Source of the DNA: Xanthobacteraceae bacterium
GTDB taxonomy: Bacteria; Pseudomonadota; Alphaproteobacteria; Rhizobiales; Xanthobacteraceae
Length of the DNA: 7,916 nucleotides
Assembly (NCBI GenBank): GCA_025929595.1
Contig: JAICQA010000122.1
Location: 1-7,916 of the forward strand
Direction of reading: 5' to 3'
The notes beneath the pieces were generated by a model, which saw only the letters and a list, made by a program, of their open reading frames with translations, did not search any database and was not told the DNA's origin. Shown piece by piece: positions 1 through 6,013 of the stretch. Made by a program: the position numbers and the translations under genes. The first letter of the stretch is position 1. Every line of letters begins with the position of its first letter.

Positions 1-1145
1 ATTTCCCCGCGAGCTATGGTGCCATCGACGAGCATCATGGGCGCGAGGCCGCGGTGGCGCTTTATCGCGCCATGGCCGGTGCCGTCGATGAAGTCGGCCA
101 CGTTGCATTGGCGGAGGGCATGGACATTCATTTCGTGCGCGGCGGCGGCATGACGATCGCGCGCGGAACGCAACAATTGCCGGCGGTACGCGACGCACAT
201 GCGGAGTTCGCCGGGCTCGGACTCGGCGACCGGGTCGAATTGCTCGACAAGGCGCAGACGGACGCGCGCGTGAAGATCGAGGGCGCGCTGGGCTCCGTCT
301 TCTACAAGGACGCCGCCAATATACATCCCGGCCGGCTGGTGCGCGGACTTGCGCGCGCCGTCGAGCGGCGCGGCGCAAAAATTTACGAGCGGACGGAAGT
401 CACGGATTTTACGGCCGGCGCGAAGCCTGCGCTGCACACACCGCATGGCGATGTGAACGCCAAAACCATCGTGTTGTGCGGAGAGGCATATCTCACACGA
501 ATTCCAAAAATGCGCCGCACGCTGATTCCGGTCTATTCGCTGATGACACTGACCGAGCCGCTTTCGGCTGCGGATTGGGACGCGATCGGCTGGCGGCATC
601 GCGAGTGCATCGACTCCGCGCGCCTGACGATCGAGTACATCGCGAAGACAGCGGATGGACGCATCCTGTTCGGCGGGCGCGGCGCTCCCTATCATTTCGG
701 CTCACGCATCGAGGATGAATTCGACCGTCACCTGCCGACCATCGAGATGTTCCGGGACAATGTGCGGCGCTGGTTTCCGCGGCTGAAGGACGTGAAGTTT
801 ACGCATGCCTGGGGCGGGCCGCTCGGCGCGTCGCGCGATTTCATGGCGAGCATGAGCTATGACCCGGCGACGGGCGTCGCCAGCGCGCGCGGCTATGTCG
901 GCAACGGAGTGGCGACGAGCAATCTCGCCGGGCGCGTGCTCGCCGATCTCATCGCCGGACGACAGACCGAGCTGACGATGCTGCCTTGCGTCAATCACCG
1001 CTCGCCCAACTGGGAGCCCGAGCCGTTCCGTTATCTTGGCGTAAGCTACATTCAGCGCGCCTTCCGGCAGATCGACAAGAGAGCGGAACACACGGGCGTC
1101 GCGCCAAGCGGAAAGACGCTTGCCGAGCGGCTGACCCGGCATTGA
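1..1145 (+). CDS. FAD-dependent oxidoreductase, DAO family (5' end outside window)
   Basis: This is a flavoenzyme of the D-amino-acid oxidase/glycine oxidase fold, most like the gamma-glutamylputrescine-oxidase-type proteins that oxidise a C-N bond of an amine or amino acid and release an aldehyde or keto product. The frame is open from base 3 with no stop, and the first visible residues (FPASYGAIDEHHGREAA) match the region just after the N-terminal FAD-binding GxGxxG, so the true start and dinucleotide motif lie upstream; the GTG at 54 is internal. About 380 residues are visible, against roughly 430-470 for the family. The C-terminal flavin-contact motif GYVGNGVATSNLAG lies near 891-932. The gene ends 6 bases before a convergent SDR gene. 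Family assignment is firm; the substrate is not visible, and an amine is suggested only by the nearby aldehyde dehydrogenase. Confidence 0.9.
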   Translation, partial: FPASYGAIDEHHGREAAVALYRAMAGAVDEVGHVALAEGMDIHFVRGGGMTIARGTQQLPAVRDAHAEFAGLGLGDRVELLDKAQTDARVKIEGALGSVFYKDAANIHPGRLVRGLARAVERRGAKIYERTEVTDFTAGAKPALHTPHGDVNAKTIVLCGEAYLTRIPKMRRTLIPVYSLMTLTEPLSAADWDAIGWRHRECIDSARLTIEYIAKTADGRILFGGRGAPYHFGSRIEDEFDRHLPTIEMFRDNVRRWFPRLKDVKFTHAWGGPLGASRDFMASMSYDPATGVASARGYVGNGVATSNLAGRVLADLIAGRQTELTMLPCVNHRSPNWEPEPFRYLGVSYIQRAFRQIDKRAEHTGVAPSGKTLAERLTRH

Positions 1146-1151
1146 GCGATA

Positions 1152-1853
1152 TTACGACCGCCCGTACACGGGCACGAGCGCGCCGCGCGTGACCCGGTTG
1201 TCGGGAGAGGCGAGGAACAGGATCGTCTGCGCGATTTCCTCCGCCTTCGGCCATTTGCCGTGGTCCGCCTTGGGCATGGACTGCCGGTTCGCGGGCGTGT
1301 CGATGACCGAGGGGACGACGGCGTTGACCAGCACTCCTTCCTTGGCGACTTCTTCGGCGAGCGCCGCCGTGAGCGCGGCGACCGCGGCCTTGCTTGCCGC
1401 GTAGGCCGCCATGCGGGCGCCGCTCCGCCATTCGAGCGCCGGCCGCGCGGCCACGTTGACGATGCGGCCGCCCGTGCCGGCCTTCGTCATGACTCGCACC
1501 GCCGCGCGGCAGCACAGGAAGCAGGTGACGAGGTTCGTCTCGAGCTGCCGCATGAGCGCGGACTTGTCGGTGTCGGCGACCTTGGCTCCGGCGTAGCCGC
1601 CGGCGAGGTGGATCGAGGCCCACAGGTCCGGCGCACCGTCATAAAGGCGCGCCACGGCATCTTCATCGGCGAGCGAGCCGGTGGTCACGAGACTGAGGTG
1701 CGGGTGCGAACGGTGCGGAAATGCCTGGGCCTTTCCCTCGCTCGTGCAGGGCACAAGGCAGCGGGCGCCGGCTTCCAGCAGCGCGCCGACCACGGCCGTG
1801 CCGAGAGCGCCGGTGCCTCCGGTGACGATCAGGCGGCGATCACGAAAGTCCAT
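1152..1853 (-). CDS. SDR-family oxidoreductase, dihydropteridine-reductase-like
   Basis: A 233-residue NAD(P)-dependent short-chain dehydrogenase. Visible motifs are the nucleotide-binding TGGTGALG at residues 11-18, LAGGYAG at 83-89 in place of the usual NNAG, Asn107, and catalytic Tyr151 with Lys155 (YAASK). The usual catalytic Ser, 13 residues before Tyr, is absent: position 138 is Pro within NVAARPAL. The segment DTPANRQSMPKAD (residues 185-197) followed by Trp201 closely resembles what I recall of animal dihydropteridine reductase (QDPR), which also has AGGWAGG and lacks the Ser. It is therefore probably a QDPR-like SDR; whether it reduces a quinonoid pterin or another substrate cannot be told. 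The ATG at 1853 is preceded by a good Shine-Dalgarno (AAGGGAG, 5-base spacer). It is divergent from the aldehyde dehydrogenase and convergent with the FAD oxidoreductase. Confidence 0.92.
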   Translation of the reverse strand: MDFRDRRLIVTGGTGALGTAVVGALLEAGARCLVPCTSEGKAQAFPHRSHPHLSLVTTGSLADEDAVARLYDGAPDLWASIHLAGGYAGAKVADTDKSALMRQLETNLVTCFLCCRAAVRVMTKAGTGGRIVNVAARPALEWRSGARMAAYAASKAAVAALTAALAEEVAKEGVLVNAVVPSVIDTPANRQSMPKADHGKWPKAEEIAQTILFLASPDNRVTRGALVPVYGRS

Positions 1854-1948
1854 GACTGCTCCCTTCGGCGAGTGATCCGCGATACTCTATAATGATCTTG
1901 CCATCGATATAGCGAACCTCTCATCGATCCAATTCTTCGGGGTTTCCC
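1854..1948. promoter_or_regulatory. Divergent intergenic region with a putative promoter
   Basis: This 95-base spacer separates the start codons of the leftward SDR and the rightward aldehyde dehydrogenase, so it must hold signals for both. On the + strand a perfect TATAAT lies at 1888-1893, 55 bases before the aldehyde dehydrogenase ATG, but the hexamer 18 bases upstream (TTCGGC, 1864-1869) is a poor -35. The heptamer CATCGAT occurs twice, at 1902-1908 and 1922-1928, with starts 20 bases apart, which is about two helical turns; its core ATCGAT is palindromic. These are possible operator half-sites downstream of the -10. The aldehyde dehydrogenase has only a weak ribosome site (GGGG, 1939-1942). 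Promoter and operator roles are inferred from pattern alone. Confidence 0.4.
1859..1865 (-). promoter_or_regulatory. Shine-Dalgarno of the SDR gene
   Basis: AAGGGAG on the - strand with a 5-base spacer to the ATG at 1853. It supports that start and contrasts with the weak ribosome site of the divergent aldehyde dehydrogenase. Confidence 0.6.
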
Positions 1949-3427
1949 ATGGTCCGCCCGATCCTGATCAACGGCCAATTCGTCGAGGCGAAGTCGAATA
2001 CGGCGATCGACGTGCACAACCCCGCGACACTTGAGAAACTCGACAGCATCGCGGCCTGCGGGGAGGCGGATGTCAACGTGGCCGTCGCGGCGGCGCGCGC
2101 GGCACAGAAGGGCTGGTGGCGGCTCTCGGGCGTGGAGAAGGCCGAGCTCATGCATGAGGTCGCCCAACGCATCCGCGTGCGGCAGAAGCCGATTGCCGAG
2201 ATGATGACCAAGGAGACCGGCAAACCGCTGATCGAAGCGGCGGACTGCGTTCGCTGGGTGGCGGAAGCTTTCGACTTCTACGCCGAGATCGGCCGCTATG
2301 CGCAGGGCTTCACGGTGGCGCCGGGCGCCGAGCATCAGGTGAACTTCATTCGCAAGGAGCCGTTCGGCGTTATCGGCTGCATCGCGCCGTTCAATTTCCC
2401 GCTCCTGCTGATGGCCTGGAAGGTCGCGCCTGCGATCGCGGCGGGCAATACGGTGGTGTGCAAGCCGCCGCACCAGAACCCGCTATGCGGGCTGATGCTC
2501 GGCGAGGCTTACGACGTGCTGCCGCCGGGGGTCGTCAATATCGTCACCGGCGGCGGCGATACCGGCAGTGTGATGACCAATCATCCCGGTATCGACATGA
2601 TCGCCTTTACCGGCTCGACTGCGGTCGGTCGAAAGATTGCCGCTGCCGCCGGCACGCAGCTCAAGAAGATCAATCTGGAATTGGGCGGCATCGATCCGCT
2701 GCTCGTGTTTGACGACGCCGATCTCGACGTGGCGGCGCCGGGTGCGGTGTGGGCGCGGCTTCTCAATGGCGGGCAGGTCTGCACGTCGTCGAAACGCATT
2801 TATGTCGTGCAATCGGTTGCGGAGGAATTCACGCGCCGGGTGGTCGAGCAGGTGAAGGCCGTGAAAGTCGGCAATCCGAGCGATCCGAAAACAGACATGG
2901 GACCGCTCATTTCGGCTGACGCCGTGGACAAGCTGGAAGCGCAAGTCGCCGCGGTGCTGAAGGAAGGGGCAAAGCTGCATCTGGGCGGCCAGCGATTTCA
3001 GCCCGACGGCCTCAAGGGCCATTTCTTCCAACCCACGGTGGTCACCGGCGTGAAGCACGGCGGTATTGCGACCACGGAAGAACTGTTCGGGCCGGTGGTT
3101 TCGATCTTCTATGTGAAGGACGCCGACGAGGCGATCGAGAAGGCGAACGACTCCGAATATGGGCTCGGCGCCACGGTCTATACGAAGAGCCTCGAACTCG
3201 CGATGAAGGCGATGGAAAACATCAAGGCCGGCAGCTTCTGGATCAACGATCCGCTGTCCGACAACAACGCGGCGCCCTTCGGCGGCATGCGGGCGAGCGG
3301 CATCGGCCGCGAGCTCGGCGCGGAAGGGCTCGATGCCTTCCGCGAACCGAAGCATGTCCACCTCGACTACATTCAGGAGCGCAAGCCGGACTGGTTCCCG
3401 TACGCGAAGCGGGAGTTGCCGCGCTGA
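1949..3427 (+). CDS. NAD(P)-dependent aldehyde dehydrogenase
   Basis: A full-length (492 residues) cytosolic aldehyde dehydrogenase that oxidises an aldehyde to its carboxylic acid. The visible catalytic set is complete: oxyanion Asn149 in PFNFP, coenzyme Lys172, FTGST at 220-224, general base Glu244 in LELGG, nucleophile Cys278 in GQVCTSS, and Glu378 in EELFGP. It most resembles the betaine-aldehyde/aminoaldehyde dehydrogenase group, but I cannot fix the substrate. After Lys172 the usual KPSE/KPAE is replaced by KPPHQN, so the Glu that normally binds the adenine-ribose hydroxyls is His, and coenzyme preference may differ from strict NAD. The start is the first ATG after the divergent promoter region, with a weak GGGG ribosome site and a 6-base spacer. 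It ends 6 bases before a convergent gene. With the FAD oxidoreductase it could complete an amine-to-acid route; that link is inferred. Confidence 0.95.
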   Translation: MVRPILINGQFVEAKSNTAIDVHNPATLEKLDSIAACGEADVNVAVAAARAAQKGWWRLSGVEKAELMHEVAQRIRVRQKPIAEMMTKETGKPLIEAADCVRWVAEAFDFYAEIGRYAQGFTVAPGAEHQVNFIRKEPFGVIGCIAPFNFPLLLMAWKVAPAIAAGNTVVCKPPHQNPLCGLMLGEAYDVLPPGVVNIVTGGGDTGSVMTNHPGIDMIAFTGSTAVGRKIAAAAGTQLKKINLELGGIDPLLVFDDADLDVAAPGAVWARLLNGGQVCTSSKRIYVVQSVAEEFTRRVVEQVKAVKVGNPSDPKTDMGPLISADAVDKLEAQVAAVLKEGAKLHLGGQRFQPDGLKGHFFQPTVVTGVKHGGIATTEELFGPVVSIFYVKDADEAIEKANDSEYGLGATVYTKSLELAMKAMENIKAGSFWINDPLSDNNAAPFGGMRASGIGRELGAEGLDAFREPKHVHLDYIQERKPDWFPYAKRELPR

Positions 3428-3433
3428 GGGCGG

Positions 3434-4540
3434 TCAATCCGCGCCGATCGGCCGGCCCTTCATTCCCCCACGCATGCCTACGGGCGGAGCGGGAGGTTGG
3501 TCGTGCACGATGAGGCGGCCCGCTATTGCGAGACAGCGCTCCGCGAGCGCGGCCGCACCCTCGGCCAACGCCTTGGAATCGCGCACGATGCGCACGTTGT
3601 TCTCCATGTCCTCGTGCGACCAGCCGCGCGAATGGGCGATGTATGGAAACTGCGGGAAGTGGAAGCCGAGTTCGCCGAAGAAGCTCAGCATCTGGCCGGC
3701 GACGCCCTGGATGTTGTCCTGCCCGCCGACGATGATGAAGCCCGCAACCTTGTTGCAGATGATCTGCTCCTCCTTCGTGGCGACGTCGACCTGCACACAG
3801 TTCAGCCGTTCGGCCATCTTGTAATAGAGCGATGACGGCGCGCCCCAGCGGATGGGCGTGGCGACGATGACCGCGTCGGCCCAATGGACCAGTGCCTCAT
3901 AGACCTGATCCATCTGGTCGTTCGGGTGCATCTGCGTGATCGAGCAGGGCCAGGTGCAGGCGCGCAGGCTCTTGGAGAAATAGCCTTCGCAGGGGCGGAA
4001 TTTCAGGTCGTTGAGCTTGATCAGGCGCGTCTCGGCACCTTTCTCGCGCGCCGCGGCGAGCGCGTGTTCGAGCAGATGGTCGGAGCCGGAAAAGCGGGGA
4101 TGCCCCGCGTCCATCGCGGTTGTGGAGATTCCGGCCATGCGCAGCGGGCCCGGCTCGCGCACCGGCTTGCGGGCAAGCGGATGCGGCGCATGGGGTTTCT
4201 TGTGGCGCTTGGTCGGATTGGCAATGTCCACCAGCACGCGGCCGCCTTCGGTCCTGACCGGGAAGGCGGGCACCCTATCGTCCTCGAAGCCAGGTTCGCC
4301 CAGGCCGGTACGGCAATGGAATTTCCAGCCGTGCCATGGGCAACGGATATAGCCGTTCGCGTCGATATCGCCTTCTCCGAGCGGTCCGCCGACATGGTTG
4401 CAGGCATTCGACACCGCGCCCCATTGACCATCTCGGAATGAGAGCGCGACGCGCGTGGCTCTTGCGGCGACGGGCTGGAGTTCGCGGTGCTTCAACTCGT
4501 CGGCGGCACCGACATCGATCCAGTCGGGTTCGCGGGCCAT
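3434..4540 (-). CDS. Rieske [2Fe-2S] / NAD(P)H:FMN reductase fusion protein
   Basis: A 368-residue soluble protein with two domains. Residues about 5-107 form a Rieske ferredoxin-type domain with cluster ligands Cys47, His49, Cys67 and His70 (CNH and CPWH). A linker rich in His, Lys and Pro (about 108-133) leads to a flavodoxin-fold NAD(P)H-dependent FMN reductase domain, about 135-345, with ATPIRWGAPSS at 227-237 and IVGGQDN at 270-276. Three cysteines (184, 195, 199; RPCEG, ACTWPC) lie where iron-sulfur flavoproteins carry their Cys cluster, but the spacing is not canonical. The expected chemistry is hydride transfer from NAD(P)H to FMN and single electrons to or from the Rieske centre. The frame stays open upstream to 4765, but the ATG at 4540 has a good Shine-Dalgarno and gives an intact Rieske N-terminus. 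The gene starts 8 bases after the membrane Rieske gene ends, suggesting co-translation and a shared electron path. Confidence 0.9.
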   Translation of the reverse strand: MAREPDWIDVGAADELKHRELQPVAARATRVALSFRDGQWGAVSNACNHVGGPLGEGDIDANGYIRCPWHGWKFHCRTGLGEPGFEDDRVPAFPVRTEGGRVLVDIANPTKRHKKPHAPHPLARKPVREPGPLRMAGISTTAMDAGHPRFSGSDHLLEHALAAAREKGAETRLIKLNDLKFRPCEGYFSKSLRACTWPCSITQMHPNDQMDQVYEALVHWADAVIVATPIRWGAPSSLYYKMAERLNCVQVDVATKEEQIICNKVAGFIIVGGQDNIQGVAGQMLSFFGELGFHFPQFPYIAHSRGWSHEDMENNVRIVRDSKALAEGAAALAERCLAIAGRLIVHDQPPAPPVGMRGGMKGRPIGAD

Positions 4541-4545
4541 GACAG

Positions 4546-4550
4546 TCCTC
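4546..4550 (-). promoter_or_regulatory. Shine-Dalgarno that decides the Rieske-FMN reductase start
   Basis: GAGGA on the - strand, 5 bases before the ATG at 4540 and overlapping the TGA stop of the upstream gene (4549-4551). It rules in the short start and indicates translational coupling. Confidence 0.6.
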
Positions 4551-5583
4551 ACAAGGTGATCGCCGCGGGCGTGCCCGGCGGCAGGGGATCGGGGTGGACT
4601 TCCAGCACGCCGCCGCGCGACCGTACTCGATACGTGGCCAGCTTTTCCGTGAAGGGCGGCGGGGCGCAGCCGTCGGCGAGCCGGTACTGATAGCCGTGCC
4701 ACGGGCACGTGACGAGACCGGCAATAATGCAGCCTTCGCCGACCGGGCCGTTCTGATGGGCGCAAAGATTGGTGACCGCGCCTACCTGCTTGCCGTCTCG
4801 AAAGATCGCGATGCGCTCGCCGCCTGGTGCCGATACGATTTTCGCCCGCTTGTCAGGGATCGACTCGGGCGTGCCGATCCGGAGCCAGCCGTCGCTGGTC
4901 ATCGCCGTGCCGTCGCGAACGCCTTCGCGCCAACCGGCGACCGTGTGCAGCGTTGTAACCAGCGCGACCGACGTGCCGAGCATGAAGGGAATCAGCGGGC
5001 TGTAGTCGCGTTGCATGATGCCGAGCGCCACATGCGCGACGATCAGCGCATAAGCAACATAGACCAGCATATGCAGGGCCTTCCACACCGGCGGCCGAAA
5101 AAAGCCAAGCCAGTAGTCATGGCTGGTGGCAGCCATCGCGAAGAAAATCGCGAGCGCCACGATGCCGAGCGTCTTGTAAGGGAATCCGATGAACCTGAAG
5201 TAGTTCTCCCAGGCCGTCAGTTCTTCAGCGAGATTGGGCAGTGCATCCTGCGCCGCAAACCATTGCAACATGGAGATCGCGTGAACGCAGGCGACGAGGA
5301 AGAACAGGACGCCGAAGTGGCGGCGGTTGTACAGCAAGGGCAGGAATTTCGGGCTGAGACGCGCGAGCGGGCCGATGCATAGAATAACTGTCAACATCAG
5401 AAAGGCACAGGTGCCGAAGGCGCGGATGCGAAGGTCGATCCATTCCGGGGCGTTCTTCGGCGGTCGAAGCGACGCGCCGACCCAGAGAAAGCCGGCGATA
5501 TAGACAGTCACAGCCGCCAGCAGAATCGCGTCGTACCGGTATTTGGCCGCATTCCATTGTACGGCCTGAAAGCCCGCGCTCAT
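4549..5583 (-). CDS. Membrane ferric-reductase/MsrQ-like heme domain fused to a Rieske domain
   Basis: A 344-residue fusion. Residues about 17-217 hold six likely membrane helices (about 17-37, 56-76, 88-108, 138-156, 168-190, 197-216). They carry RRHFG at 87-91 and heme-ligand candidates His101, His171 and His184; the 13-residue spacing of the last two equals that of the heme histidines of E. coli MsrQ as I recall them. A C-terminal Rieske domain (about 230-332) has Cys274, His276, Cys293 and His296 (CAH and CPWHGY). The usual flavin/NAD-binding reductase domain is missing, and the Rieske domain takes its place. The likely role is passing electrons between a [2Fe-2S] centre and membrane heme b; donor and acceptor are not shown. 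The ATG at 5583 has AGGAG 8 bases upstream and overlaps the previous stop as ATGA; a longer frame to 5691 overlaps the small gene and is unlikely. Confidence 0.9.
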   Translation of the reverse strand: MSAGFQAVQWNAAKYRYDAILLAAVTVYIAGFLWVGASLRPPKNAPEWIDLRIRAFGTCAFLMLTVILCIGPLARLSPKFLPLLYNRRHFGVLFFLVACVHAISMLQWFAAQDALPNLAEELTAWENYFRFIGFPYKTLGIVALAIFFAMAATSHDYWLGFFRPPVWKALHMLVYVAYALIVAHVALGIMQRDYSPLIPFMLGTSVALVTTLHTVAGWREGVRDGTAMTSDGWLRIGTPESIPDKRAKIVSAPGGERIAIFRDGKQVGAVTNLCAHQNGPVGEGCIIAGLVTCPWHGYQYRLADGCAPPPFTEKLATYRVRSRGGVLEVHPDPLPPGTPAAITL

Positions 5584-5726
5584 CGCGCCGGCTCCTGAAT
5601 GGCGGTGTTCGTTGCCGATTGAGTCTCCGGTGCGCGCAGCAGGAGCGCCATCAACAACGCAAATGCCGCCGCGAGTCCGACCAACGGCCAAAACAGTCGA
5701 TGCGCGGCGCGGTGATTGCGGGTCAT
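5580..5726 (-). CDS. Small single-pass membrane protein
   Basis: A 48-residue protein of unrecognised family. A basic N-terminus (MTRNHRAAHR) is followed by one hydrophobic helix at about residues 12-30 and a polar tail of about 18 residues, so by the positive-inside rule the tail should lie in the periplasm. Both ends show coupling: its ATG overlaps the TGA of the upstream small membrane gene (ATGA at 5723-5726) and its TGA overlaps the ATG of the heme-Rieske fusion (ATGA at 5580-5583). There is no strong Shine-Dalgarno of its own, as expected for coupled translation. An open frame extends to 6017, but that part is arginine-rich and overlaps the neighbouring gene, so I reject it. It may be an accessory or assembly subunit of the redox module; this rests on position alone. 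Confidence 0.6.
   Translation of the reverse strand: MTRNHRAAHRLFWPLVGLAAAFALLMALLLRAPETQSATNTAIQEPAR
5592..5596 (-). promoter_or_regulatory. Shine-Dalgarno of the heme-Rieske fusion gene
   Basis: AGGAG on the - strand, 8 bases before the ATG at 5583 and inside the end of the preceding small gene. It supports the start that gives the ATGA overlap. Confidence 0.55.
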
Positions 5727-5935
5727 GGTCTGGCGCGGGCAGTCCGCCAGCGGCGCAGGATCAGCGGCCAAAAGGCGGCGGAGGCCGGAAACAACAGCAC
5801 CCGCGCGCCGGGGGATACGGGAGCCGGATGCTCGAGGATGCGGGTAACGCCGGATGCGACGAAGACGAGACCGACAAGGATTCCGATCGCTGCGTAGAGC
5901 GCCAAGGCGTAGAGCAGGAGCCAGCCGACTGTCAT
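5723..5935 (-). CDS. Small two-helix membrane protein
   Basis: A 70-residue hydrophobic protein of unrecognised family. The first membrane helix is about residues 4-30 and a second hydrophobic stretch about 45-60 (RVLLFPASAAFWPLIL), followed by a basic end, RRWRTARARP. A short loop with HPAPVSPG joins them. The basic C-terminus predicts both termini in the cytoplasm. The ATG at 5935 is chosen because GGGA lies about 10 bases upstream; an in-frame TTG at 5944 would add three residues. Its stop overlaps the next start as ATGA, making it the first gene of a coupled four-gene set. It follows the NUDIX gene by 78 bases, so it could be read through from there or have its own promoter; I see no convincing promoter. 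Confidence 0.6.
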   Translation of the reverse strand: MTVGWLLLYALALYAAIGILVGLVFVASGVTRILEHPAPVSPGARVLLFPASAAFWPLILRRWRTARARP

Positions 5936-6013
5936 TGCCCGCAAGTCCCGGTTGCAGGAACGAGTCGATCAATGCTGCCCGAGGGGGCCGGGTTTTACAA
6001 TCGCTGAGCGAGC

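Noticed and set aside
991..1892. Alternative frames over the SDR gene (991-1623 leftward, 1260-1892 rightward)
   Set aside because: Compositional shadows; the 1152-1853 frame carries the SDR motifs and a good ribosome site.
1829..3361. Leftward open frames (1829-2473 and 2483-3361) opposite the aldehyde dehydrogenase
   Set aside because: The aldehyde dehydrogenase is complete with all catalytic motifs; the antisense translations are rich in Arg, His and Asp and match no family.
3443..3457. Overlapping palindromes GCCGATCGGC and GGCCGGCC
   Set aside because: They lie in the coding end of the Rieske-FMN reductase gene, are short, lack a U-tract, and are expected by chance in GC-rich DNA.
4541..4765. 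75-residue N-terminal extension of the Rieske-FMN reductase frame
   Set aside because: It overlaps the coding end of the upstream Rieske domain, is Arg/Pro-rich, and the ATG at 4540 has its own Shine-Dalgarno.
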